A stretch of DNA of 64,000 nt from Botryotinia globosa (lineage: Eukaryota; Ascomycota; Leotiomycetes; Helotiales; Sclerotiniaceae). The stretch lies in assembly GCA_014898425.1 (NCBI GenBank), contig RCSZ01000007.1, positions 434,001-498,000 of the forward strand, read 5' to 3'. Under the pieces are notes generated by a model. It worked only from the letters and a program-made list of their open reading frames with translations. It had not been told where the DNA came from and did not search any database. Positions 1 through 12,400 of this stretch are shown piece by piece (position 1 is the stretch's first letter; every line of letters starts with the position of its first letter). A program made the position numbers and the translations under genes.

Positions 1-1004
1 CGAATTGCCTTATATGACATACCCGCTTGCCTTGAGCGAATCAAAAAGTTATTTTCTTCAGTTCGAGTAAGAAGTGGCGTGTTGCCGATAGTTGACGAAG
101 ATTTAACACCAAGAAAATCATTTTTGGGCGTAAGCAGTACATTGGAGTGCTTGATTTCAAGGTCATTTTTAATCATTCTATGGCTTCGAGTATTTTGAAT
201 TGCACGAATGGGAGTGCTAGCACTTGGGTGCCGATCTTCCACTGGCTTGTCTGTGACCGTTTCATATTCATCGAGTCTATCGGGGATGTTGTTTCTGATC
301 GGTCTCGAACTTGGGAGCATGTGTCGGGAACGTGATTGCGGGGTGTGGTCTTTGGATAGCCCTTCGGCTGGGGAAGGACTTGGGGTATAATCCGAAGTAC
401 TTGTAATAGCAATGGACTCTGGTGAAAATGCCGAGGCTTGGCTCGATGCCCTGGTGGCGGTGGAGGCAGTGGAAGTAAACGATGCACTAAGGTTCAACGC
501 TCTGGGTTTGATCGTACTCGGAACGAAAGGAGCTGGTGGCCATTCACTCTCTGATACCCACCCATCATTCCAACTCTCTTCAAAATTTCCCAGCTGTTCA
601 TTTTGTGGTCTAGGAAGGCCATCAGGAAAGCTCGGAATGTCATACGATGCTACCATTCCACTCGAATGATCATTGATTTTATTCATCAGATTGCCATTCT
701 CGGTCGACCACCAATCACCCAATATGCCTTCGTGCGTAACAGATTCTGACGCAAGAGACTCGTATTGATCGAGTCTGTCTGTATTGTGCTTTTGGAGATC
801 GTCATAGTCTATACTTGGAGTTATGTTGTCATTGTTGAAACGATTGGTGGTTAAATTATTGCCGGAGAAAGATCCGTGTGCCATTGAAAATGGTGTCGAA
901 GTCCTGCAATTTTGGAACGCTGTAAAACTTCCTCGGCCCTGGTCTATACCCATCTGGGTGTAATCTACCCCAAGTGTTGAATCTGGACCATAATCTTGCG
1001 TCAT
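1..1004 (-). CDS. Partial protein with Myb/homeodomain-like motif at the window edge
   Basis: The frame is open from an ATG at 1004-1002 to the left edge, about 334 codons with no stop. Most of the protein is Ser/Thr/Pro/Asn-rich and probably disordered. Just before the edge it turns into a conserved-looking start, E-E-N-N-F-L-I-R-S-R-Q-A-G-M-S-Y-K. That resembles the opening of the Myb/homeodomain-like DNA-binding region of fungal proteins in which 'GMSYKxIRRKG' is followed by a second helix; this is recognised from memory, not searched. A transcription-factor role is therefore inferred. The domain continues outside the window. The minus strand stays open without frame continuity just upstream (1001-1483), so a 5' UTR or spliced leader is possible and the start is not certain. 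Confidence 0.6.
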   Translation of the reverse strand, partial: MTQDYGPDSTLGVDYTQMGIDQGRGSFTAFQNCRTSTPFSMAHGSFSGNNLTTNRFNNDNITPSIDYDDLQKHNTDRLDQYESLASESVTHEGILGDWWSTENGNLMNKINDHSSGMVASYDIPSFPDGLPRPQNEQLGNFEESWNDGWVSESEWPPAPFVPSTIKPRALNLSASFTSTASTATRASSQASAFSPESIAITSTSDYTPSPSPAEGLSKDHTPQSRSRHMLPSSRPIRNNIPDRLDEYETVTDKPVEDRHPSASTPIRAIQNTRSHRMIKNDLEIKHSNVLLTPKNDFLGVKSSSTIGNTPLLTRTEENNFLIRSRQAGMSYKAI

Positions 1005-4000
1005 GTTAGGTGCTGGATGTAAGGGAATGGAGTAAGAATGCGCTTTAGAAGGATGCCGTCGTGGATGTAATACTGCACATGTTGCCGTTTTTGGAGAATT
1101 GTTATTGCCTTCTCGGTTCCCAGAAAGTGGTGTCGTATCTTGACAGAGCTCGCCACGTTCATTTTGAAACTGCTCAGAGTCAGTTCATGATAAGTCTTTG
1201 TCAGTTCCGGTCTACCTACCAGCGGAAAATTTTTGTGGTCTCGAAAGCTTTCAAAATTTTGCTCCCAGCTTTTCACAGCCGGCGGGTTGACGACACTGAA
1301 AGCGTTGCTACCCATCTCGAATAATGGTTCTGAAATTGAGGGGACTACACAATGATTTGCGAAAAGGAATTCGACGCTGTTCGACATGATTCGGGGATCC
1401 GTGTGGGTTAACATCATTTCATTCTTGACCGCTATCTTATTGCTAAGTACGTTTGCGACACATACATCAACAACGAGATGCATTTAAACAAGTCGATTTT
1501 ACTCATTACTTCTGCATATGTTACATATGCAGGAATGATGTAGATACACCTAGAGAACAAGGCGGTCAAGCTACCAACTGGGCACTAGATTCTCTCCTTG
1601 CTATCTTGGTGAAGCGGCGAGAAACTTTTGGCAACCAATCAACATTTCTACCGGATAACGAGTGTTAACCCTTCCCCGCAAAGTTCGCAACCAGATCTCA
1701 GAAGGGAAACAAGAAACACTTACATTAGACGTCGTTATATATGATCCCATCCACAAGGCAAGTGTTGATCAATATATGCAACACTCGTGAAAGCTAGGGC
1801 CTTAAGCTTTATATTTCATACTTCGGGAAATAATGACATTGATTACAATGATCGGGCCGAGCGCGATTTCATTAGATTATCAACTTCCAGAGACTCCGAA
1901 GAAGGAAGCTCAGATCAGTGTCATGCCCTTGATTGCATTTTCTTTTACTTTTGTCATAGCTCTCTTCTCTACAATTTCCAAAAATCTTGAAAATGCTGCA
2001 AATATCTCATCATGCCCTGTAATTTAGATCATTTACTTCCTAAGTCTATTGCTGCGCGCTTCCGTACCAGTACCCACATACGTTCACCCTTTCTTGGTAA
2101 CGAAGGAACCGGGACGGATACTTGCATACTTCCTACCGAACTCAGCGGCAAAAACCCTAAACAATTTGCAGGATCTGAAATTGTGTGGCGTTTTGATCGT
2201 TATAACGATGAGACCTAATACAAATTTTTGCCGCACCTTACTGCTATCATCTATTTATCCCGTCAATCCCCCACTAATACTGATCAAGACTGCCTTTGCA
2301 CTGTCATTATTCCGCAAGATATCTAACTAGGAGGTATCTATAGAATGGCTTCGAAGGGCGAATAGTCGCGCGAAGACTAAAGGCAGAAGTGCTAGTCGGC
2401 ATAAGCCCGCGGCTTGTTACACAAGGACTTTCAGTTCCACTTTTTAAAGTCTATCTGCATAGAAACCTTTCCTGCCATGTTATGCAGAACCCTTTACACA
2501 CTACCTAGGCACTTGCATTTTGACAAGTCATTTCTGGCCAATATTTTCATTGCCCAAAATTTCATGTGCTTTACAAGACGATGGATGCCAGCCAAAGATC
2601 AGCGACCATTTACATTAGCTTAAAAAGAACTATGATAGAGCTGCATCGCACCGTTACGTTGCAAGGATCGGTACAGAATTCACTGAGGGACTTATATCCA
2701 TCATATCATCTGTCGTATTCGCAAACATAGGCTAGTTGCTTAGTTTCGCCATCGGACTCGAAGCCACATTGCAATTTCCATTAAAGATATGTTTGGTTCA
2801 GAGAGTGGTCAATGGTCTAAGGATTCATTAGCTTCACGTGGCAAAATGACAAACATTCCATGTGTGGTAGCTTTTACAGACAGACCAGGATCCCTTGTGC
2901 GGATGTTCGCATACACCAAGCGCACCCCTTTCTACACGGTGGAAGTTGCATGATTAACATTGTAACATCACTTTTTGGCGGATATTCGTTATTGGCAAGC
3001 GCGGCTACCTTTTAATACTCATCGTTCATCTGTAAAAGTTTCTCGCAGCAGAAGAGATTCATGCAAGGTAGTGACTTGGCAAGGATTGGCACATCTGCTA
3101 GCTGCCACTATGGCCTTGTAAGTTCTGTGTTACCTGATCACTTGGTGACGCGCGCCTCAATTTGTTTCCATCGACGATAGTACTCATCAAACTTGCTTCC
3201 TGGTCAGCGACAACAACTACCTGGTCGAAGTTGTAGGGAAGATACCTTCGGGAGTTCCCATTTCAAGCATCGATCTTGATTGCTGCAGATACTTCCAATT
3301 CTGATCTACCAAGCATGATATTGAGAAGATTACTCCTCTCAAGTGCGTAGTTGCCTACCTTCTTGTTACTCTATAGATGACATACATGTATTCCCTTGTG
3401 AGGTGTTCCAGCTAGGGAAATTTTGGAAATGATTCGGTAGAACCTTGGGCAGATTGGAGGTTCAAAGTAGATAGCCAACATGAAAAATCATGAAAACCTA
3501 ATGATTGCTTTTTTCACCTCAAACGGAACCAAGGATAAGAATGGACAAGAAAGGCGCGGATGATATCAATGGTTTTCCATAGCATAGGCAGATATTCCAT
3601 GCATCCAACAGGAAAAGAATCCAAGTTTGCCGGTGTAACCGCACTGAAAATCAGATATTCAAATATATATCACGTATCGTGTTGGGCAAATACCTTCCTA
3701 ATGTGGCTTGGATAAGTGAGTGTCAGATACCCTTTGCTGCAACGTCGGAAAGGAGGAGAAATCCCGGGACATAAATAGGCGTGGGTGGTTGATGGTAGGA
3801 CAAGAGGGGATCGTGTGTAACACACTCTTCTGTTTCTGGCTATGGAGGTTGATGCCTCACCACGGACATCATCTTGTTGCTAGGAGAGTTTTTATAAGTG
3901 AGCTCTGAGAATTACTGTACATAGAGAGGTAGGTTTCACCAAAGTTGAATAGTGTTAACTAGATAATCTGTAGAGAATTAGGATACTCTGCTGTGACCTG

Positions 4001-4623
4001 CCGACATTTGAGTCATATACATATCCATCTATCAACCGTACAGATCGAATCTTCACATTCCGAGATGCAAATCCCTCAATTTCTCAATCACGGCTTGGGA
4101 AATTGTGAAGACCCTACATTTCATCTCATGCCCAATGATTAGAACATCGTGAAATAAGAACAATTTCCCTAATATCCACATCCGGCGCAAGTAACATAAT
4201 ATTGCAACCTACCTTTTCTCGCCATATCTTGATTGTGAGATAGGTATTTATCTTTTACTTTGAACTTTCTAGCTCTAGCTCTGATTTCTTGTTTCAGTGT
4301 TGGTCTATTGAATTCTTCTTTGGCTTCCTTACTCATTACTCGGTGGGTTGATAGTTAGTTAATTGGTTAGTTAGTTAGCTAGCTAGCTGAGGTAGATAGA
4401 TACGTAGACAGAGATCACTCATATAGAATGAATAGTAAGCATTTAATTCAAATCCAGCTATTCAAAATCCATTCAGTACAGTTTGGCTTCTACACTTACA
4501 TATGTTTTCACTTTCTTTCATTTCACTTTCGAAGTGCTGCAATATCTACACTCATTGTGTCACCTCCATTCTTATTCTATATTGACATTTCCCTCATTTA
4601 CCAAAGTGATCATTCTATAATTA
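1005..4623. other. Gene-poor intergenic region
   Basis: No convincing coding exon was found in these 3.6 kb. Short open frames on both strands lack family similarity and splice-site support. The region lies upstream of the edge gene and downstream of the gene ending at 5142, so it probably holds the long promoter of the edge gene. Near 4360-4400 there is a short run of GTTA/GCTA repeats. Confidence 0.5.
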
Positions 4624-4982
4624 GGGCCCGTTCGGATCGTTTTTTTCAATTTGTTGTCAAAATGAGTTTAGTTAAAATAATTTAGTCTATATTTTGTTGA
4701 TATTGAATTAAGATTTGTAAGCTTATAAAATATAAAATAATACATGTTAACAAATACTGATCAAAGTTCTATTACAGATTTGACAAAGTTATTATACAAA
4801 TTTCCAAATTTATAAATCAATATTTTGTAGCTTTTTATAGCTCAATATTAGTATTCGGTTTATTACTTTTTTTCAATTTTATTATTAATATAAATTGTTA
4901 AGCTACATTCGTGTTCAATAACCACCTATTTAGGCTATATTTGTGATCAATATCGCCTAAAAAAATCGATCCGAATGGGCCC
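4624..4982. mobile_element. MITE, PIF/Harbinger (Tourist)-like
   Basis: This 359-bp AT-rich element has no coding capacity. It starts with GGGCCCGTTCGGATCG and ends with CGATCCGAATGGGCCC. The arms are inverted repeats with one mismatch over 16 bp, and the match continues into a T-run on the left and an A-run on the right (about 23 bp in all). The left flank is TTA (4621-4623) and the right flank GTA (4983-4985), consistent with a TTA target duplication carrying one mutation. PIF/Harbinger elements make TTA duplications, and GGGC-starting termini are common in Tourist MITEs. A second element at 59730-60434 has related ends. Confidence 0.75.
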
Positions 4983-5141
4983 GTACTCCAACTGTATCGA
5001 CAGCTCAACTACCTAGATAGTCACACTCTTAGCCACAGCCAGTCATAGCCATAGCTATACTATATATTAGCTATTTACTATTACATACTCCAAATTCCTC
5101 ACACAATCTACCCTTTCATCCCAAGAACATTATTCCCACCC

Positions 5142-7596
5142 TTAAATCCAATTCCCATCCCTCATACTCATACGGTTCCCAAAACTTTCCGGTGAACTCC
5201 TACTTCCATTCTTCTCCCTCATTTTCATAGCATTAACTTCGTAATCACCAGAAATATTTCCATCATCATAATCTACTCCAACATTCTCTCTTCCGCTTCG
5301 TTCACCTAGGAAATGCTGATGATGTAAAGTCGCCAATTCCACTGCACCACCATCTAAGCCCCTATCTACATCCCATGCAGTGTCTTCGATTTCATATTCC
5401 TGCTGGGGTGAGTCATCATCTTCTTCTGTCATACTTAACTCCATCATTTCGACCATTCTTTCCGGAGATATCAACCTATTCTTCAAAATTTCTCTCTTTT
5501 CTGGCGTTGGACTCCAAAGTCTTTCGATCATAGTTTCCTTGGCGGGAGAGGGAGTACGTCGCATCCACTCCGATTCTTTGATAGGGGATGGAGTACGACG
5601 CATCCGTTCTGATTCCTTTACGGGAGAGGGTGTACGTCGCATCCACTCTGACTCGGTAAGGGAAAGTGTGCCTGTGTTGTCGTCGCTTGCTGTGCTGATA
5701 TGTGATTTAGCGGTGATGGATTCTTTTCTTGTGGGGATTCTCAATGGCGAGATTTCATCTATTGAATGCCTCGGCTTACGTATTGTGACATTTGGAAGGG
5801 AGATAGAAGGTTGCATTGTTGATGATGAGATAATTCCCTGTCTCCTGGACTATTTTTCAAGATTGTCAGTACAGTGGTTTCATTCGAATTTGGATGAGGT
5901 AAGAAAAAGATGCAGTCAGAAATTAGACAGGGGAAGGATGAGATGGGTGAAATAAAATTGGAACCATACATCAGTTCTAGAAGGTGGCGGAGACAAAGCG
6001 GATAACCCTTCAAAATCATATTCCTCATCAAATTCGTCTTCTTCACTGTCATCCCCGTATTCGATAGATATCTCAGAAACATCCGAGTCAATAGATACTG
6101 CAATTGCAGTTCCAATGACTGGCTCGGGAGATGGCTGATCTCTATCGATATAAGATAGTAAAGATGGAGTAACAGATGGTGCACGAGATGTTGCTGATGC
6201 ACGGGAAGCTGCAGATGATGTCCGACTTGGTATATCAGGTAACGGTCTAGTATTGTACTCACTAGCCAACCATTCATGTGAGGATGCCAATCCAGCTCCA
6301 TCAATGGATAGCGCCGAAAATTTGGAAATTGGCATGATGTTTCTTTCGATACCTTCTTCTCCAGATGATGATACATAGAAAGGATCGGGCTCCGTGGCTG
6401 AATCAGAAGAAACAATAAATGCATCTCTATGATCCTTCTTGACCGTTAATAAAGAATCTAGTTGGCTTGTGTCCAAGATAGGCATCCAAGGTTGTCTTTC
6501 ATCAGAATCGTAGGGACTCCCGCTAAGGTCGAATGGAGGGTAGGCAGCTCGGAGAGAATCGTGTACTTGATCGCTAGTATAAACTTTGCCCAAGTATTTT
6601 GTTGGAGTATGTGGTGATTCAGTTCGTCGGTCCGGTTGAGGTATAATCTGACTTGAAGCCATTAGGTGCCTAGCCATAGCTGGTACCTGTGCTTCGAGAA
6701 TTCTGGGATGGTTAGGAGGTATAAGATGCAACTTTTCCAGATGATCCCAGCTTCTATAATGAAATTTGAATGTTACAAATGGATTGTCTTTCGCATCCTT
6801 CAAATGCCAGTCGTAATATCTCGTATCTTGAGGTTTCTCTACAAGGCCATGAGTAGGCATGCTGAATGACATTAGCCAAGGTTATTCGAGCAAACGATTA
6901 CACGGCATAAGCGTATACATTCCGTTGTAAAACTTACATAACACCATACTTTGACTGATCTTTGTATTGAGCAAGCTGTGGGTTCCTTCTCTTGCGACCG
7001 CGAGCGCGAAAGACCTTGATCTCGATCAAACCACCATCATCTGCAGCAGCACAGTCTCCATTCTCCTGGCTGAAAAAGAATGGTCTGTATTCTGTACCGG
7101 GATTCTTGTAAGTTGTTTTACCTTCCATGTAGTCCCATTCTACACCTGGCTCGAACAATGCTCTCATCACCTGCCCGCTCGGTCGGTTCTTAGTATTTGT
7201 TCCCCAAGATGTAACGTGTCGGCCATTCATATATAATTTGAAGTAGAACCATGGACCTTGATCTGCGGCGCCGCCGACATTATAGCGTATAAAAAATCGA
7301 GATCCTATATAAGTGTTAGATGTGCGCGCGCATTTTGTCCTTCGCCTTGGGAGGCTTCTACCTGATGCTGATGGTATATACACCGAAATAATTGAGGACT
7401 GTCTACCAAGTAAACGATCGGCCTTGCTATCATTAGATTTAGTAGCTGGTGAATGACCATGGCCTTCGAAAGCTTCTTTGTCCAATTTTGGTGATCGAAA
7501 TGTGAATTGAGTACTTTCTGGATGCGGGAACTCTGGGTGCATTTTCAACTCCCATTGCGAAATTATGTGCAGCTTGATCCCTTTATGCGCCGGCAT
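5142..7596 (-). CDS. Conserved fungal protein with RTPSP repeats, function unknown
   Basis: Four exons: 7596-7362, 7304-6938, 6861-5970 and 5849-5142 (733 aa). Introns are GT-AG; those with visible branch sites show CTAAC, GCTAATG and CTGAC. The first intron is 57 bp without a stop, so an unspliced reading would wrongly keep 19 residues; splicing gives the smooth join PSASGSRFFIRYN. Residues 1 to about 200 look folded (many aromatics, including GPWFYFKLYMNGR and EYRPFFFS). A second ordered block follows the 6862-6937 intron (RYYDWHLKDAK, then VTFKFHYRSWDHLEK). The rest is Ser/Pro/acidic and disordered. The last exon carries three copies of a unit ending R-M/R-R-T-P-S-P-x-K-E, with paired SP/TP sites typical of proline-directed kinase targets. 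I do not recognise the family. Expression and exon calls are inferred. Confidence 0.7.
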
Positions 7597-8696
7597 CTTG
7601 ATGAAATTGCTAGAAATTGGATCTTGAGATCTGAAAATATTGAAGGTATTGAAATCATACAGGGAGATTTATTTCACAATTTCGTTTTTGATGCCCGGAA
7701 TGGATGTGAATGGAGATTGAAGGATTGAGTGAATGGGTGAGCGAGTTGACTGAATCAAAGTGTATAAGGAAATGCGGGAGACTCTGAAAAGACGTATGAT
7801 ATCTTGAAGTGAAAGTTGCTGTATGAAGAAGTAGCGAATTTCAGTTTACTTAGCGGACGAGAACCAATCCCCAACATCACTCCAAACACGTATATTTAGA
7901 CTTCTCTTAAGTTTTCAACATTTCAATGTCATCTGTTCTTTGTAAGATGAGATTCCCAAATGACAACATATGGAATATTCATGTCTCCCGTGTTGCTGTC
8001 ACTCATCTCCCAAGTATAGCTAGTATTTGAGGTGGAATACAAATAATATAGCGAACATCCTAAGGGGCAAGATTTTGAAATAGCCATGCAAGAAGCTGAA
8101 TTGCCTGTCTACCTCAACTCAAGCAAGAATCATGTTTCCCTTCTCTCACTTGCAACAGTATCGAGTACCAAGCTTTCGATCGGCTTCCGTCTGTAAGACT
8201 ATCCCTGAAAGAAAAGGGGGAGCAAACCAGATACGCCGGGAGAAACCTCGTTCTTTTCCCCAGAGCTGGGTCATGAATCAGTAAGATCAGTTTTTTCAAT
8301 GGAGATAGTACATTTGCTTCGGATTCTATAATATCCATCCCTGAGTCCGATATTGATGAACTTACCATAATCACCTGCCAGTTTTTTATGTTTGAGTCTG
8401 GCCGTTTGGTACTTACACGTAACACGAGAAATATTCCTACGTGACTGAGATGGCTCCCAGACAAAGTAGTAAGGGATTGAAATCTTCACAAACAGGACGC
8501 ACGAGGTCAGAGAATTATTAACTTACCAAACCGGAAGTGCTACCCTAAATCCTTCGCCGAACTCTTCGAATGGACGTCCGTAGCCATTCTACCATCTGTC
8601 GCCCAAATAAGCAGTAACAAAGATTCTGTTTCAATTACTGGCATTGATCATGATCGCTCCTAATGTACAACGTCCGCCAAATCCTGCCTGTGATTC
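7597..8696. other. Intergenic region, promoter side of the RTPSP-repeat gene
   Basis: This lies between the start of the minus gene ending at 7596 and the stop of the minus-strand NDUFS5-like gene at 8697. Minus-strand open frames between 8114 and 8489 show no family similarity or matching splice sites. It likely holds the promoter of one gene and the 3' UTR of the other. Confidence 0.45.
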
Positions 8697-9178
8697 TCAC
8701 TTCATTCCCAGCACTTTCTTGGTATCTTCTTCCTTATCCAGCAGCCCCAAATTTCTTACTACTCCTGCCTTTGGCGCATCATCTCGGGGGTTCGCTTGTT
8801 CAGCTTTGTGATATGCGGCTTGAATTGCCATCGTTCTCGCGTGCTAATCAGAGAGACAATCTGGTCAGTAAATAATTCTGGGGCTTGCTGTCTGAGACCG
8901 CCAGTTCCGCGATGAATAAGTACCGACCTCCTTCTTGTGATGTAGGCACTCGTAGTAATCCTCTAAGACAGGCGCGCACACCCTCTTTCCTGCATCACTC
9001 TCTGTAGAGGTGTTGACGACGTAACAAGCTAAGACTTCTTGCCAAAATGGAAAGCATCGGGAAGGACCTTGACAGCAATTTGTTAGCCAATGGGTTCATT
9101 CCAAATACGGAACATCTGCCATTTGTTCCTAAGAATGATTTAACACATACCCCCATTAAGACCGTAACCTGATGCCAT
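8697..9178 (-). CDS. NDUFS5: NADH:ubiquinone oxidoreductase 15 kDa-type subunit (NDUFS5-like)
   Basis: Three small exons, 9178-9151, 9067-8928 and 8843-8697, encode 104 aa. Intron 1 (9068-9150) has donor GTATGT and branch GCTAAC. Intron 2 (8844-8927) has donor GTCGGT and branch CTGAC. The product opens MASGYGLNGGPSRCFPFWQE and contains twin CX9C motifs: C-FPFWQEVLA-C and C-APVLEDYYE-C, followed by LHHKKE and a charged helix. That is the hallmark of the CHCH-fold complex I accessory subunit NDUFS5, which is imported into the intermembrane space through the Mia40 disulfide relay and packs against the membrane arm. Length and the GYGLNGGPSRCFPFWQE start fit fungal members. It is divergent from SEC39, with 234 bp between the two starts. 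Confidence 0.88.
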
Positions 9179-9412
9179 CTTTTGCGTTGAATTGTGAAAT
9201 TTGGAGGGGTTGAGGTTGTAAATGTGATGTTCAATTACAGCATTGAATTAACGCTAACCGTACAGGGGTAGTATGTATATGTGCCTCTTATATTAGGCTT
9301 GAAAGCCAGATAGCGGGAACTTTCTAGCTGCTGCTGTCCGATAGCTTGCTTGGTTTGTTTAACATCGAAATCCAGTTCCTGAAATTTGGGAATGCTCGAC
9401 CGAAGGGTAGCA
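9179..9412. promoter_or_regulatory. Shared promoter of NDUFS5-like gene and SEC39
   Basis: Only 234 bp separate the ATG of the minus-strand complex I gene (9178) from the preferred ATG of SEC39 (9413). Both transcripts must start here, so the region must act in both directions. I see no clear TATA box on either side. This is inferred from gene spacing only. Confidence 0.6.
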
Positions 9413-12400
9413 ATGGCAAACCCAGACTTGGAACCTGCTATGATTCTATGGCTTGCTATAGAATTTGCAACAAAATCAGATTTACGACTTCTTCGAACTC
9501 TTGTATCGCGACATCGAAACATTCTACGAAATGACCTTGTCTTCCGCATACTTCTTACCCATCTACCAGAAAGTTTGGAGTCTTCCAAATATGTGCCATT
9601 TATAGAGGACATCGTATCAGGTAAAATTATAGATGACTCTGAGGATACCATTATTTTGGACTCAATCAAAGGCATTAACCCCGCAGAAATCCAGAAAAGG
9701 GTCAAGAAATTACATCTCCTTCCTCTACGATGGAAAGATGCGCCGTCGGATATTCTCGACGACCACCTCGTTATGTTTTTGATACACCGGGCATTACGAG
9801 TTGACGAAAATACCGGCTTACTCAGTGAAGTTCCAACATTATTGGCTCCTTTCTTATCATATTCATCATATCTACGAACCTGGACAATTTCCACTATTCT
9901 ACCCCTCCTTCGGCTCAATTATGAATATCACTTAGGTACTCAACCAATACTCACCATACGCGAGTTTGAAGCTTTAGATGATGTTAGAGGAACAAAGTAC
10001 TTGCTTTCAAAGACAGGGAAGGATTCAAGCACACTGGGCGAGCAAAATCAATCCGTAGGGCGAGATTTGCGTGGACTGACTGGCCCATGGCTTTATGGAG
10101 ACAATAGATGGAAGCGAAGGAAAGTTCAGGATAACTCCACAGAGCTGTCACAAGCAGCAGTATCGTTAGAAAAGGCAGGAATCATAAATCATAAGTACGC
10201 TGGTTGGGAATTGGTATTTGCATGGGTCACTGCTGAAGCAGATATATCTTGGACAACAGCCGTCAAGGCAATTGAACAATGGGATGGGCCAGGAGACGTA
10301 GATTTGGGAGGATTTGAGGATGGAACGGAATGGTTGGATGAAGAAGATCAACGCCATTTAGAACAACGATATGCAAAAGCTGCTCTTGCGACAGCTTATC
10401 TTATCCCTGAAAGCTCCATCGAAGCTTTGGAGGGCGTTCATCGTATTCTTTCCAGAATTCTTACATTACTTGATATGGATAAGATGCCTACATTGGAAGC
10501 AGCAGCAGCTATATTGACTCCTATACCCACCTTTGAGGAAAGTTATTTGTACCGAAAGAATGCAAAACATCTTCGAAATAATCATCTTGAAGAGAAGAAT
10601 ACCTTGACGAATCCGAATGAATCATCCATTAATTTAATCAAAGCATTACTGGTTAGTGCATATCTCCTCACCAGAGGAGGAGAGGGGTGTACTGTTAAGA
10701 GAGCTGGGGAGCTCGCTTTACTCCAAGATGAGCATGAGCAAATGATGGCATTCAGGGGATTAATCTCATCGTTCGGTCATCGTTCTGGTTCTGATGATCG
10801 CTTCTGGATCAAAATGAGGACTGAGTTGTTGTGGTTGCGAGATTGGGGAGCTGAAGAGTTTGAGGGCACCGTCGATCCGAGTCAGGGAAGGGGTGTTTTC
10901 GGTCGAATCCACAAAGAATCAATTGAGGTAGAAGCCTTTAAGTTGCTTCTTGTAAATGCCCGTATGTACCGTTTCTACTTCACCATGCCACTTCGATTGT
11001 TGACAATCTTCTCATTTAGGATATACTCTTGCTCGATCTATTTATGAAACTCCAGCGGAAAAGCCTATCCCAGAAGAGTATTTGCAACACGCCATCTTCA
11101 CTGCAGCTGAAAATGCCTACGATAATGCCACAAATCCTAACAAGTCAAGAGGCGGAGTTAAAAAATGTGACGAGATGTAAGTCTTTTCCCTTTTTATATT
11201 GGGACCACATGTCCATTTTTCTTCTCCCTCCAATCATCGTTCATGGGACGGAAAAAGAATATTCTCCATGCACTTAAGATCTCATACAGAACTTGCTAAC
11301 TCGTGTGTAAGTCTCAATGCATTTCCAGATACAATAAAAGGCCACCCTCGAGCTCAAGAATTACGCAATCTCATTCGAGTAACAGATGAAATAGGCCGTT
11401 ACAGCTTGGTGTTGAAACAAGGACAGCCATTCAAACCAGTCAGCCTACGAGTCAACCTTGATCCTTTGTCAATCCTGAACAAAATACTTGAACAGAATGA
11501 CAAAAGCTATACACAAATCAATGATTTTGTACGTATGGCTAGAGAAATGGCTGAGGCCGGTTTGACCATACCAATTCCAGACGGATATCCAACCACTCCC
11601 GATTTGAAATTAAAGATCGCCGAAAAACGTGTTATCAGTATGTGTATTGACATGGCTCTTGCGGAAGATGATTTTGAAACAGCTTATTCTTACGTTGTCA
11701 CCCGTCTCAAGGCTGTTGGTCGTCAAGCACATACACGCATGCCAGAGCTTGAGCGAAGAAATACGGGATGTATTGGTCAACGCCCACCTAGACCAATTGA
11801 TGATTGGTCATGGCGTGCAGCTTTACAAGCTGGCAAATATCGTAAAAATTTCCGAACTACACGAGCTACTCATCTCGGTAACACTAGTGGAAACCCAGAG
11901 ATTAGGCATCTCCAACAGAGAATGGATTGCTTGGCTCAAGCTCTACGATTGGCGCCACGGGATACTTTACAAGAGGTTCTAAACGCATATCGTAGATGTG
12001 AGGAAGAGCTTGAAACAATGATCAAGGAAGAGGCAGAACAAGAAGAAGCTTGGGATGAGAAAGCCGATGATAAGAACATGCCAGGCGGTTATGCTGCTAC
12101 ACCTGCTAGAAAACATTCCAACGCCAGAACCCCTCGAAGAAACAAGAATGAAGAGGCACCTGTGTCATTTTTCGATCTTTCCAAGGAAAGTATCACTCGT
12201 GCTCAAACAGGGTTATCAGCACTATCAATGTTCAGAGGAAAGTCACAACGTGCGGAAACGATGAGTGAGAGCCATAATGTCCTCAAGCAAGCAGAAGTTC
12301 CCGGATCGCCTGCAGATCTTACTAGATCTTCAAGTGGGCGAACATCATTACGGAAGAGAGATCAACTTCGTAATGCTGCCGTTGGCACTTTGGCTGGTGG

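Noticed and set aside
1001..1483. 160-codon minus frame next to the edge gene
   Set aside because: It ends just before the ATG at 1004 in another frame, has no recognisable domain and no clean donor-acceptor pair joining it to the gene.
9235..9918. 227-codon minus frame opposite SEC39
   Set aside because: It is antisense to a well-supported SEC39 exon and has no family similarity.
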